Shown here in pieces: positions 41,626-54,085 of a stretch of DNA of 64,000 nucleotides; position 1 is the stretch's first letter; each line of letters begins with the position of its first letter. The DNA is taken from assembly GCF_017591435.1 (NCBI RefSeq), contig NC_059255.1:945835-1009834 (forward strand). The letters run 5' to 3'. A program made the translations under genes and the position numbers. Source of the DNA: Portunus trituberculatus (taxonomy: Eukaryota > Arthropoda > Malacostraca > Decapoda > Portunidae). The notes beneath the pieces were generated by a model, which saw only the letters and a program-made list of their open reading frames with translations, did no database searches and was not told the origin of the DNA.

Positions 41626-43240
41626 TGCCCTATTTCTTGCTTCTAAACATTGCTTTGAAAATTTCATAGTCCTGTCTATCACTACTCCTAAATCCTTTCC
41701 TTCCTCTACTGCCTCTAGCCAACATCCCTCCATCTCATAGTTAAAGTTTGTGTTGTCTTTACCTAAATGCATAACCTGACACTTTTTAGAATTAAACTCC
41801 ATCTGCCACCTGTCTGCCCATGCTATCAGCCTGTCCAGGTCTCGTTGTATTCTGTAATTGTCCTTTTCACCCTGTACTGCACATGCTATCTTAGTATCAT
41901 CTGCAAACTTTGATACTTTGCTACTAATTCCTATATCTAAATCGTTAATGTACACCAAGAAAAGAAGAGGTCCTAGCACTGATCCTTGGGGTACCCACTA
42001 ACCACTTCCTTCCACTCAGACATTGCCCCATTTAATACTACTCTCTGTTTCCTATCAGAAAGCCATTCACTAATCCAATCAACTAACCTACCCCTATCCC
42101 ATGTAGTCTCAATTTGTACACTAGCCTCCTATGCGGTACCTTATCAAACGCCTTGCTAAAATCTAGATATATAACATCTATGCTATTTCCATCATCTAAC
42201 TCCTTGGTAATATATTCTAAGATATCGAGCAAATTTGTAAGACAGGACCTCCCTGATCTAAAGCCATGTTGGGTATCTCTAATTAATCTGTTCTCATTTA
42301 AATGCTCCCAAATACTACCCTTAATGATTTTCTCTAGTATCTTACATACTATACTAGTTAAACTGATCGGTCTATAATTATTCGCATCATCCTTCCTACC
42401 TTTTTAAATATTGGAGTAACATTAGCTAACTTCCAGTCCTGAGGTATCTCAGCAAACCTAAGTGATCTTTCAAAGATTAACTTAAGTGCTTCAGAAATAC
42501 TGTCTACACCCTCCCTAAGTACTCTGGCATGTAGCTCATCAGGACCACTAGCTTTCCTATCGTCTAGTTCAAGAATAAATTTCCTAATAATTCCCGGTTT
42601 TATATCAATATTTTCTAAAGCTCTTAAACTACTCGTCGCACTGTTTGTAACAGGATTTCCTATTCTTTCCTAGTAAATACTGAAGAAAATTGTTCATTCA
42701 ATAATTCTACTATGTCTTCATTTTGATCCACTACTACACCATCTTTTCTGAGTGGTCCAATCCTATCCTTATTTCTTTTATCACTGACCTTGTAATAACT
42801 ATATAATTTTTGGGATCTTTACTCCCAGCTCTAGCTAGTTTTATCTCTGCCTTTTACTTTTTTTTTTATAAATCATCCCTGACCTGTCTGTACCTAATCA
42901 AATCTACATCTTCCCACTTTTCTGCAACTCTCTGTATGCCTCTTCTTCTCTCTGATCTGGCTACCTATCTCATGAGTCCACCATAATGGCTTCCTGTTTC
43001 TCTGCCTTATATCTTTGTAAGGGATACACTGCATCACTATACCCTTTACTACAACCTTAAAAATATCCCACATCTCCTGTGCAGTTTTATTTCCAAAACT
43101 ATCTTCCCAGTTTACCTCTCCTAATAACTGACGTAACCTACCATAATTGCCTTTCTGATAGTTTGGGACTCTAGTCTTATTCACTATATTATCCCTACTG
43201 GAATTAATGAAAAATATATTGATATGATGGGTCACTGTTT
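41626..43240 (-). pseudogene. CR1 ORF2 part in D2 (RT and linker)
   Basis: Frames repeat those of D: KFADDTKIACAVQGEKDN (41608-41979), the KAFDKVPH region near 42170, and RQRNRKPLWWTHEIGSQI (42894-43235). D2 is missing the RT thumb (cut at RNRANR...). Compared with D it has a few small indels, such as a 1-bp loss at 42092 and differences near 42855 and 42940. It is not functional. Confidence 0.85.
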
Positions 43241-44855
43241 GCTGAAGTCTCTCCTACCTGAAGATCCTTTAAACAATGCTCAATATTTGTTAGTACTATG
43301 TCTAAAACCTTCCTCCCCTAGTAGGTTTATCTACCATCTGCACTAAATAGTTATCCTGAAAACTTTCCATAAACTTATTTTCACTAGCATCTCCTACCAT
43401 CCTCTCCCAGTTTACTGACTTGAATTAAAATCTAAGATAATTGTCTGACTAGTACACCCCTATTTATCTCATCTACCATAAGGTTGTCTACATCTGCTGA
43501 CTTTATGGTTTAAAAACTTACTCTAATAACCTTCTTTTTTTACTCTAACACCACCAAAACCACTCTTTACTATTAAACCAAACCAGGAAAGAAGGAACAA
43601 AATAACTCCCCCCCTACCTACCAATTTCTTGAAATACATAATGACCATTACTTATATTCTTTCCATTTTCCTAAATTTTCCTATTTAATGTTGTACACAA
43701 AAATCAAGTTCCTCAACATATAATAGATAATGTCCTTCTTGCCTAAGACTCCTCATTTACATAAAACATTTAAGTTGACCCCTAGATGCTTTCCTTATTT
43801 GGAATCCAACTTACCTTCCTATTTGCACCGGAAACTTTTAACTTTTTTCTTGTTTTCCATCTAATTTTGTCTACACTTTTTCTAATGCATTTGTACCTCA
43901 TACACTCCTCCCAATCCCTCCAGACATCCATAGCCACCACCCTTCCTCTCTGCCCCATCCCTAGCTCAAATCCTTGAAGAATTCCCATCTCCAAAAGCTG
44001 AACCCACATCCTTAAATTTTTACCCGATATTCAAAATGGTTAAAACCATTCCCTGAACTACAAGAGGCAAGATTCCTGACACTCACACCCCTTACCATCT
44101 TTATCTTGCCTAACTTTGAAATTTGCCACTAATTCCAATTTGAATCGTTAAGGAAAAACTCATTCTATCCCCAATTTTGATTATCATGTTAACCGAAGGA
44201 TCACTTGCCTTATTGTTTTCCCACAGAAAGTCATTAAATACCTAACCAGAGCACCCACACAAACCTGAGGTTTAAAACCATTTTCTTCACCCCTTTTTTT
44301 ACCAAAACCATTCATTAAACCCCATTTCCCCCCAACAAAGAACCTATTTTAAAAAGGTTTGTCCTATCCCCCTAATGCCTGTTTTTCCCTGAAGCCACTC
44401 TGCCCATCCTGACACTACTTTCCCAGTCCTGCCTGCCCCTCTTCCCCATCTGTTTTCCGAAGAGGCAAGAGTTCCCTCAGAAGGAAGGAAACTGTTTGCC
44501 AATTTTTCCCTGCCTCAAGCCTCAACCTCCTCCTTCAATCAAAGATGAGAAGGGATTTTTCAAGCTTTCGATTTCCTCTTTCTGGGCTAAGGAAAGAATA
44601 AATTCTCGCTCTTGAGCCTCCCTCACTGAAAAGAACGACCTTCCGTCATGCCCAAAAAACAAAAATTCCCAATCCCCTAAACTCTTTTTGATAATAACCT
44701 GTAACCCATACACCGATATAATTTAAATATGTTAATAAACAAATAAAAAACTTTGGGGGGGGGGAAAAGGGGGGCCTGTGATCAATAATCTTTTAAGGTC
44801 AACTTACGGTTAGTGTTCCTGTCACAAAAAATACTTTTAATAAAAACTGATTCTC
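41626..44855 (-). mobile_element. CR1-type LINE D2, second copy, abruptly garbled in its 5' third
   Basis: It lies in the same orientation as D and matches 36054-39780. From 41626 to about 43430 it is nearly identical to D, with the same lesions (missing G before the FADD region at about 41993, same stop near 42403). From about 43480 to 44855 the match persists, but with dense short deletions and runs of A, T or G replacing CA/CT-rich words. The 3' 820 bp of D is absent. Confidence 0.88.
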
Positions 44856-46017
44856 CCTTTTCCTCTTTCCTTCTCCCTTTTTTAAATAAAAGAACCCAAA
44901 AAAGATTTGGTAAAAGAAAAAAGCAAAAGAAATTATTGTATGACAAAGATGGGTAATGTTTATTGTAAGAGTGAAAGATGTTGATGCATTTGACAAAATA
45001 TTATGACAAGAAGAGGAGAAAATTGAAGGCAAGGAGAAGAAGATATAAAAAGTCCTGTTGATAGACTATAGAGATGATAGTGCCTCTTTAGGAAATATTA
45101 TGAACACTTTCAAAAAGGAGAATTGATGAGAAATGAATCTGAATAATGTGATAGACTGCAGAGAAATGTGATGTCTTTATAAGGAGATCTTATAGAATTT
45201 CATGCAAAGGAAATGTTGCAGACATCTGGATCTGCAGCAATAATGGCTAGATGTCTCTTTCTGTAGATGCTGTGAAGAAATGGAACACATATAACAGTCA
45301 TTGCTATAAATAAATATTTTGATATTGTATTGAATTCTACAAATAACAGACTTAAATTGTTTTGATGTTCTGTGATGATATAAGCTGTCAAAATAGATTT
45401 ACATAAATGATAATATAGTGGTGAAGGATCTGCGGTGTTGATAAACAATAGTTGATAAACAATTAGTTGGAACAGATAGATGATGTGATGATGAAGGAGG
45501 TGTGCTGGTGATTAAGTATACATATGATAGTAAGAATAGAGGTGAGTATGAGGTTAAGGTATGCTGTCCTTGAAATTAGTGTAAATTTGTCTGAATGAAT
45601 ACATATGATAAAGTAGTATGATATGTAGTCTAAGAAGAAATAATGATGAGTGAAGGATGTGTTGAAACAATTTTAATTGTTTGAATATAGATAAAGAAAT
45701 GGATAAAAGAAAAATTACATGGGTTGTGTCTAACTTTTTTTCTCTCTCTCTCTCTAGAGATAAGATTGTTGAAATTGAGGAATAAAAGAGGTAGATGGAG
45801 ATGGAAAAGATAAGAGTGATTGGCCTGGAATAGGGTGTGTCTCAGTGTAGTGATAAAGATTGGATATCTAATTGTATGATGTTTGGTGTAGTTGAGATTG
45901 TGACATGGAAATAAATCTGAAAACACATCTGATTGATGGAAAAAGATACATGAGGCCTATGAGATAATTGTGTCTCCTGTCTCAGATGTGTTCATATAGA
46001 GTGGTAGGTAATGTGAG
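44856..46017. other. Unassigned A/G-rich sequence between LINE D2 and LINE A
   Basis: No protein motif. The stretch repeats words such as gatgatg, agatagatg and gtatgatat, and has a (CT)7 at 45739-45754. It ends in a short (CA)6 (46018-46029), where LINE A begins. The lower part may continue the low-quality region seen in D2. Confidence 0.4.
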
Positions 46018-46185
46018 CACACACACACAGCAGAGGAAGGACGCGATACCGTCGCTCCCGAGAATCAGCTGATCTTCACTACCTTTGTTTGGGTTTGCAG
46101 TGGCCTGGGCGATAAGTGTGGACTCATTTTTCCTTTCATGAATACAGTGTTAAATAATAATGAGTGAGAAAGATATTCCATCTAA

Positions 46186-47082
46186 ATGCAGGTATGTGAC
46201 AAGGAAAGAATGAAAGCTGATGATGACAATGTTGGTGAGGGAGGAGGAGAATTTGAAGGCTTTGATACGGCGCAAACTTCACTATTTGATAGAGTCTTAA
46301 CTATCGAACGTAAATTAGATAAATTGATAAAGGAGAGTATGGGAATGAAAGAGAATGAAGAACAGGATAAAGAGCTCCAGAAATTGAAAGAAAGGATAAA
46401 AGAGTGGAAGAAAACGAAACTAGGCTAAGAACCGAAAATGAAGAATTAAAAGTCCAAATAGCGAACTATAAGAAATTGATGGAAGAAGGACTCGGTAAAG
46501 CCGAGAAAGAAAAAGAAAAGCTAAAAGATCTAGTTAACAAAGAAGAAGAAAGAGTACAAGACGTGATTAAAAAGAAGTACAAGCATGGAGAATCCAAGAT
46601 AAGAAAGACAAGGAATCATTTCAAGAAGTATTTCAAGAACAGTTAAAAGAAAGAGATGAAAATATGACAAGCAAAATGATAGGAGTCCTCAAGAAAAAGA
46701 AAATTTAGTAAGAGAAATTGCGGAAAAAAGAAGAGTGTAATTATTTTTGGACTGAAAGAAAAAATGTTAAATATAGACCAAGAAGGAAAAAGACGAAATG
46801 AAATCAGTAAAAGACCTACTAAAACATCTGAATGACGAGGATAGACAGAACTTAGAAGAGGAAGTAGAAGAAATCCATAGAATGGGACCATATCAAGAAG
46901 GAACAGTGAGACCAATTAAGATATTACTAAAATCACAAGCAGCAGCAGAAGAAGTACTATATAGAAAAACAAACTCAGAGAAACAGAAGGTTGCAAAGAT
47001 ATATATATATATAAGAAAAATAGAAACGAGGAGGAAAGGAAGAGACACAATGAACTGGTGGCAGAAGCAAGAGAAAAAATAA
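46186..47082 (+). pseudogene. LINE A coiled-coil/RNA-binding region, frameshifted
   Basis: Three frames in succession. 46186-46428 has SLFDRVLTIERKLDKLIKES and ELQKLKERIKE; 46404-46646 has LKVQIANYKKLMEEGLGKAE. Both are strongly heptad-like coiled coil. 46798-47082 has EEVEEIHRMGPYQEGTVRPI and KILLKSQAAAEEVLYRK, equivalent to the RRM/C-terminal region seen in B' and C. The layout matches an L1-ORF1-like chaperone. Confidence 0.72.
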
Positions 47083-47219
47083 TGAAAGGTCAGAGGAGGA
47101 GAAGAAGGCATTTTTGGAGAATTATAGGAGACAGGATAAGGAAATGGTATATAAAAGAGAAAGAAGAGAAAAGAATGGAGCAAGTTTAACTAAAAATGAT
47201 AAGAACAAGAGATTAAAAT

Positions 47220-49901
47220 GATGTATACAAACATAGATGGGATTTTATCTAGTAAATTAGAATTAAGAGATTACATAAAGAAAGAAGAACCAGATATTGT
47301 ATGCCTGGTGGAAACAAAGTTAAATGAGGCAATAAAATAGACATAGATAAAAGGTATAATATATGGAGGAGAGAGAGTGGGTAAAGGAGGAGGAGGAGTC
47401 ATGATGATGTTAAGGAAGGAGATAGTGGTAAATCAAGTGGAGTTTGGGGAAGGAAAATCAGAAATACTGTATGTTAAGATGCATATTAACAAAAAGGAGT
47501 TAACAATCATTGGAACATATGTGCCACCAAAACAAACTCATGGACTAACCAAGAATATAGAGACATGATAGATGACACAATAAGGAGTCTTACAAGAATC
47601 ATTAAGGAAAGGAGAAAAGTGATATTGATAGGAGATTTCAACTGTAAGGAGGTAGACTGGGAAAATTATGAAAGTGGTATGGGGAAGATGCCTGGGAGAT
47701 AGATTCCTGAACCTAATGATAGATAATTTGATGGTCCAAAGAGTAAAGGAAAACACAAGATTCAGAGGAAACGATGAGCCGGCAAGATTAGACCTAGTTT
47801 TACAAGGGATATACCAATTAACGATGATATAAGATACAAGTGCCCATTGGGAAAGAGTGACCATGTAATATTAGAGATGGATATAGAAGAAGGAAAGGAA
47901 GATAGAGATGAATCATACAAAGGAGACCGATTAAATTACAGAAAGGCTGATATTGAGAATCTCAAGAACTATTTTAAAACGTAAACTGGGAGGAGATGGA
48001 AAACTCATTAACGGTTCAAGAGAAATATAACTTATTTTTGGAAATATACAAAACTGGGGTCAGGAATATGTTCCGAAATATAGACCTAAAGAAGAAGGAA
48101 AGAAAGATTGGTTTAATGCAAGATGTGCTAGGGCAAAGGAGAAACGAGATGGAGCATGGAAAAGGTGGAGAAGAAACAGAAATCCAGAAAATAAGGAAAA
48201 CTTCAAAACAGCAAGAAATGAATATGCTAAGGTGAGAAAGGAAGAAGAAAAGAACTATGAAAAGGACATTGTCGAAAAATGTAAGGAACAACCAAAATTG
48301 TTCTACAGATTCATAAATGGAAAAATAAGACAAAAAGAAACAATAGAAAGGTTAAAAGGAGAAAACGGAATGGTGGAAGACCCAAAAGTATGGCAGAACT
48401 GTTAAATAGTAAATTTCATGAGGTCTTTACTAAGGAATCCAAATTTGAAAGACCACAGGGTAATAGAGACTGTCTATATGAAAGAGATTAAAGTAACCAA
48501 GCTTGAAATAAAAAGTTGATGACGGAATTGGATGAGGAAAAGGCAATGGGACCGGATGAAGTCTCAGGCAGAATACTGAAAGAATGTAGGGAAGAACTAG
48601 CAAGTCCAATATACAACATCATAAAATGCTCAATAGAAAATGGAACAGTGCCAGTGGAGTGGAAAAGAGCTGAGGTGGTTCCCATATATAAGAGCGGAAG
48701 GAAGGAAGAACCTTTAAATTACAGGCCGGTATCACTAACTAGTGTAATATGCAAGATGTGTGAAAAAGTAACAAAGAAGCAATGGATCGAGTTTCTTGAA
48801 GACAACAAAATATTATCAAATAGCCAATTTGGTTTTAGAAAAGGTCGGTCATGTGTGACAAATTTATTGAGTTTCTACTCTAGAATAGTTCATAAAGTAC
48901 AAGAGAGAGATGGGTTGACTGTATCTATTTAGATCTAAAAAAGGCTTTTGATAAAGTGCCACATGAAAGATTACTATGGAAGTTAGAGGAGAAGGGTGGC
49001 TTAAAAGGAAGCACATTGAGATGGATGAAGAATTACTTAAGGGGGAGAGAAATAAGGACGATAGTTAAAGATATGAAGTCCAAGTGGAGAACAGTAGACA
49101 GCGGAGTGCCACAGGGTCAGTATTGGCACCAATACTTTTCTCGTATATATAAATGACATGCCAGAGGAGTGAACAGCTACATAAATCTGTTTGCGGACGA
49201 TGCGAAACTGTGCAGAGTCATTAAACAAAAGAGGATTGTGAAATACTACAGGAAGACTTAAACAAGATCTGGAAATGGAGCAAAAATGGGAGATGGAATT
49301 CAATGTGGACAAAAGCCATGTCATGGAAATGGGAAAAAGTGAAAGACGACCAGTGGGAATCTATAAGATGGGAGATGGAGTAGAACTAGAAAAAGTAAAA
49401 AGGAAAAGGACTTGGGAGTGACAATGGAAGAAAATAATCAACCGGTTAGCCATATTGATAGAATTTTCAGAGAGACGTATAATTTGCTAAGGAATATTGG
49501 AGTAGCATTTCACTATATGGACAAGGAAATGATGAAGAAATTGATAAGTACTAAAATAAGACCTAGATTGGAATATGCAGGAGTTGTGTGGACTCCCATA
49601 AAAGAAACACATAAGAAAATTAGAGACTACAAAAATGGCTACAAGAATGGTTCCAGAATTTAAAGGGATGGCATATGAGGAGAGACTAAAGGCAATGGAT
49701 CTACCAACCTTGGAGCAGAGAAGAGAGAGGGATCTGATACAAGTTTATAAATTGATTAACGGAATGGATGAAGTGGATAATGAGAAACTGATCCTGAGAG
49801 AAGAATATGACTTTAGAAGCACAAGATTGCATAGTAAGAAACTAAGGAAGGGACGATGTCTGAGAGATGTTAAAAATTTAGTTTCCAAAAAGATGTGTTG
49901 A
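47220..49901 (+). pseudogene. LINE A endonuclease and reverse transcriptase, frameshifted
   Basis: Endonuclease: MYTNIDGILSSKLELRDYI, KGGGGVMMMLRKE (47377-47568), GDFNCKEVDWENY (47633-47670), KSDHVILEM (47855-47880). RT: DEEKAMGPDEVSGRILKEC, LNYRPVSLTSVICKMCEKV, SQFGFRKGRSCVTNLLSF (48516-48932), KAFDKVPHERLLWKLEE (48940-48990), SGVPQGQYWHQ (a base lost from GSVLAP, 49105), LFADDAKLC (near 49190), RPRLEYAGVVWTP (49412-49663), TRMVPEFKGMAYEERLKAM (49635-49901). The order is complete but at least eight shifts are present. Confidence 0.9.
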
Positions 49902-50051
49902 GACTTGGAACAGTTTGAGTGAGGAAGTGGTGTCAGCAAAGAGTGTACATAGTTTTAAAGAAAAATTGGATAAGTGTAGATATGGAGACGGGACCACATG
50001 AGCATAAAGCCCAGGCCCTGTAAAACTACAACTAGGTAAATACAACTAGGT

Positions 50052-50055
<4 letters not shown>

Positions 50056-50090
<35 letters not shown>
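50056..50090 (+). repeat. (CA)n junction between LINE A and LINE B
   Basis: About 35 bp of CA follows the double aactaggtaaatac terminus of A and runs directly into the first base of B. Confidence 0.93.
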
Positions 50091-50092
<2 letters not shown>

Positions 50093-53000
50093 AAAAGTGA
50101 TGGAGAAGCACAAAGTTGCAAGTCTGGAAAAGGAAATCAAAGAGTCTGGGAGAAAACTTTGGGCCTTGCTGAAATTATAGATCAACAGATCATAGAAGAG
50201 AAGATTGCTGAGAAAGTGGTGAAGGTTATTAAGTCAAATGAGACATTGGTGAGAAAACTGTAGACAAAAAGAGATGTGTGGTGATATTTGGTGTGGAGGA
50301 GGATAAGACACCGAGTAAAATGGAGAGAGAGAAAAACATAAAAAAGGTGATAAATAATATCATTAATGTGGTGCAGGAGGAGGGAAAAGACCTAGTACAA
50401 GAAATAGAGGACTTCCATAGAATTGGAAAGTTCACAAGAGAAGGTATGAGGCCAATAAGAATCAAACTTAAGTCACAAAAGGATGTAGATGAATTGGTGG
50501 AGAAGTCATGGAGGCTAGCCCAGCAGGAAACAACAAGGAAGATTTGGTTGAGAAGAGATCTCGGTGAAAAGGAAAGAGAAATGTTAAATGAGTTGAGAAA
50601 GGAGGCTTTGAAAAAAAAATGAAGAGAGGACAGAAGAGGAGAAGAAAGAGTTTTCTGGAGAATCTTGGATATGAGACTGAGGAAGTGGTTCATAACCCAG
50701 AAAAGTACAGCAAGAAAGGACTAAAGAAACTTACGTATGAGCGGAATGTAATGTATTCCAACATAAATGGAGTGATATCGGGGATTTTAGAACTCAACGA
50801 TTACTTGAGGGACAAGAACCCAGATATTGTGGGTCTTACTGAAACAAAACTGAGAGAGGAGAAGACCTGATGATGGTTGGAGAAGGAAATATAATGTTTG
50901 GAAAAGAAATAGAGTAGGTAAGATGGGAGGAGGAGTGATGTTGCTGGTTAAAAAGATATAAAGGTGGATCAAGTGAAAGAAGGTATGGGAAAGGCAGAAG
51001 TGCTAAAGATCAGAGCAGAAACTAATGAAGGAAAAAGAGGCACTACATAGTGGTGTACGTACCACCTAAGACAAATGCATGGTCAGTACAGGAATATGAA
51101 GAAATGATAAGTGATACAGGAACATGTCTGGAAGAAATGTTGGGTGGCTGTGAACGAACTATAATGATGGGAGATTTTAATTGTAAAGAGGTGTGTTGGG
51201 AGGACTGGTCAATGGAAGGATCAGAGACAACATGGGAAATACACTATTGACACTGGCAATGGAAAATGTGTTAACTCAGTGGGTCAAAGAAGATACTAGG
51301 TTTGGAGGAGAGGAGCATCGTCAAGACTGGACTTGGTCTTTAGTACAGAGCCAATGGTCATTGAGGAGATGAGGGTGGAGTGCCCTTTAGCAAAGAGTGA
51401 TCATGCAGTTTTGGAGTTCAAGGTGATAGATGAAGAGAAATCTAGAAGAAATGAAGAATATAAAGTGGGAAGATGGAATTATGCCAAGACAGATTTTGGA
51501 AACCTAAAGAAATTCTTTCAAGAGACAAATTGGATGAAATTCAAGAGTGCTAAGGAGCAAATGAAAAGTGGAAGGAATTTATAAAAATATACAAAGAAGG
51601 TGAGAAAAATTTGTACCAATAAGACAACATAGAGAAGTTGGAAAGCAGGACTGGTTTAACGATAGATGTGAAAAGGCTAGAACAAGAAAAGAGGATGCAT
51701 GGAAGAGGTGGAGAAGGAAAAGACGGATTAAGCAGTGGGAAAGTTACAAAAGAGCAAGAAATGAATATGTGTTGATTAGAAGAGAAGAAAGAAAGAAACA
51801 AGAAAAGGATATAATTGATAAATGTAAAGACCAACCAAGGCTTTTTACAGACATGTGAACAACAACATCAAAAATAGAGAAAGTATTGAAAGTTTAGAAG
51901 TAAATGGAGTATGCAGTGAAGATCCCAGGAAATGGCAGAGGCTATGAATGGATGCTTTCGGAAGGTATTCACAAAGGAGACTGCTTTTGACAAACCACTG
52001 GTAATGGAACAGAAAGGGATTATGAAGGAGTTTCAAGTAACTGTGGAGGAGATCAAGAATATGATGGGAGTTTAGAAGTGAGAAAAGCTGTGGGACCTGA
52101 TGGGGTATCAGGATGGATTTTAAGAGAATGCAGGAGCAACTGGCAGAAAAAGTTTGTGAAGTAATTGATGCCTCATTAAGGAAGGTGTAGTGCCCCAAGA
52201 CTGGAAAAGAGCTAACATTGTCCCAATCTATAAATCAGGTAACAAGAGACCCATTGAACTATAGACCAGTGTCACTTACAAGTGTGGTAGCTAAGATGTG
52301 TGAGAGGGTGGTGAAGAATAGATGGACAGACTTCTTGGAGAAAAATGACATACTTTGTGAGTGTCAATTTGGTTTTAGAAAAGGGCGTTCATGCACGACA
52401 AACCTGATATGTTACTATTCGAGGGTGATAGATGTAATACAGGAAAGAGATGGTTGGGCTGATGGAATATATCTGGATTTAAAAAGGCCTTTGATAAGGT
52501 ACCACACCGGAGACTGATCTGGAAACTTGAAATGGTAGGAGGAGTGCATGGCAGTTTACTAAAATGGATGGAAGACTTTTGGTAGGAAGAGAAATGAGAA
52601 CAATAATTAAGGACAGACCATCAGAATGGGGCTTGGTGGAGAGTGGAGTTCCACAGGGATCAGTGTTGGCACCAGTAATGTTTGCGGTCTACATAAATGA
52701 CATGGTGGATGGGGTGTCCAGTTATGTGAGCCTATTTGCAGACGATGCAAAATTGTTAAGAAAAGTGAGATGTGACAAAGATTGCGAACTACTCCAGGAA
52801 GACTTGGACAGAATATGGAAATGGAGCTGTACATGGCAAATGGAGTTCAACACGACAAAATGCAAGAAAATAGAGTTTGGCAAGAGTGAAAGAAGAATCA
52901 GGAGTATGTACAAGATAGGAAATGAAGACATAAAACCAGTCATGAAGAAAAAGACCTTGGGGTGACAATTACCAATGACCTATCGCCAGAGAGACATATA

Positions 53001-53580
53001 AACAAAATAATTGGAGAAGTATTGAACTTATTGAGGAACATAAGAGTGGCGTTCGTATATTTAGATGAAGAAATGATGAAGAAAATAATTACTGCAATGA
53101 TAAGACCGAGGCTTGAATATGCAACAATACAGTGGGCTCGAACTTAAAGAAACACATAAGGAAACTAGAGAAAGTACAGAGGGCTGCAACAAAATGGTGC
53201 CTGACTTAAGAGATTTGACTTATGAAGACAGACTGAAAAGAATGCAACTTCCGACCCTGGAAAACAGAAGAGAAAGGGAGACCTGATAGCAATATACAGA
53301 GTGATGATTGGCATGGAAAAATGGATAGGGAAGATCTGTGTATGTGGAATGAAAGAATGTCGAGAGGGCATGGGAAAAAACTAAAATGGCCACTTATAGG
53401 AGAGATGTGAAAAATATAGCTTCCCTCATAGAAGGGTGGAAGCATGGAATAGTTTAGACGTGGAAGTGGTCAACGCAAGGAATATTCATGATTTTAAGAA
53501 AAGCTGGACATTAATAGATATGGAGACGGGACAACAGCATAGCTCTTTTCCGTATGTTACAATTAGGTAAATACACACAT
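50091..53580 (+). mobile_element. LINE copy B, 5'-shortened (3.5 kb)
   Basis: A near-identical inverted counterpart of B' (7984-11500). It starts at ggaaaagtgatggagaagca and lacks about 50 bp present in B' just after that point. It ends with attaggtaaatacacacattaggta and a CA tail. It shares with B' the LDLKRPLIRYH shift, the stop after KKKTLG and the stop after QWART. Confidence 0.92.
50278..53147 (+). pseudogene. LINE B polyprotein remnants (RNA-binding, endonuclease, RT)
   Basis: 50278-50622 encodes VIFGVEEDKTPSKMEREK, EDFHRIGKFTREGMRPIRIK and IWLRRDLGEKEREMLNELRK (L1-ORF1-like). 50619-50870 starts the endonuclease (YSNINGVISGILELNDYL, NPDIVGLTETKL). 51050-51250 has GDFNCKEVCWEDW and 51333-51584 LAKSDHAVLEFKV. 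RT: 52218-52517 (LNYRPVSLTSVVAKMCERVV, FGFRKGRSCTTNL), 52564-52965 (GVPQGSVLAPVMFAVYIND, FADDAKLLRKV, WQMEFNTTKCK), 52962-53147 (RPRLEYATIQWART). Frameshifted in at least eight places. Confidence 0.9.
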
Positions 53581-53587
53581 TAGGTAA

Positions 53588-53610
53588 ACACACACACTGT
53601 GTGTGTGTGT
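53588..53610. repeat. Palindromic (CA)n-(TG)n junction between LINE B and LINE C
   Basis: The CA tail of B (acacacacac) turns into tgtgtgtgtgtgt at the first bases of C, a 23-bp self-complementary block. The other LINE junctions are plain CA. Confidence 0.85.
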
Positions 53611-53653
53611 AAAAATGAGTATGTGGTGAGAGATATGCTGAAAAGAAAAATGT

Positions 53654-54085
53654 GTGATCATAATAGGATTGCGGGAGGAAACTAACAGGAACTGGCAGGA
53701 CAGGAGGGATAAGGAAAATGACAAGATTAAGTCTTTACTGAACAAGATCTCTGTGGAAGAAGAGGACCTATATGCTGAGGTAGAAGAAAGTGTGAGATTG
53801 GGAGCTTTTGAGGAAGGCAAGAATAGACCATTAAAATTGAAATTAAAGTCTCAGGTGGCAGTGGAGGCCTTGTTGAGGAGGGCTTGGAAACTTAAGGACT
53901 CTGAGGAAACCAAAACAATTTATATAAGAAGAAATATGTCACAAGATGAGAGAATGAAGATGAAGGAGCTAGTATCTGAAGTGAAGGAAAAGAATGACGA
54001 AAGAACAGAGGAGGAAAAGATCAAATTTTTTTGGAGGATGAGAAATGGGAGGCTAAAGAAGTGGTGGATAAAACAGACGGAATAG
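53654..54085 (+). pseudogene. LINE C L1-ORF1-like RNA-binding region
   Basis: 143 codons. An RRM-like part (MIIIGLREETNRNWQDRR, EVEESVRLGAFEEGKNRPLK) is followed by a C-terminal-domain-like part (LKLKSQVAVEALLRRAWKL, TKTIYIRRNMSQDERMKMK) and the linker NDERTEEEKIKFFW. The frame overlaps the endonuclease frame by 54 bp around a T7 run (54025-54032). Adding one T, as in the T8 of copy A', would fuse the two, so a run-length change explains the split. The 5' coiled coil is missing. Confidence 0.75.

Larger units (their letters stand above)
46030..50055 (+). mobile_element. LINE copy A, near full length (4.0 kb)
   Basis: It begins after (CA)6, has a leader and a coiled-coil ORF1-like region (46.18-47.08 kb), endonuclease (47.2-48.0 kb), RT (48.5-49.9 kb), and ends ctacaactaggtaaatacaa plus a (CA)n tail. 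It is related to A' and A2. Many single-base indels break it. Confidence 0.9.
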
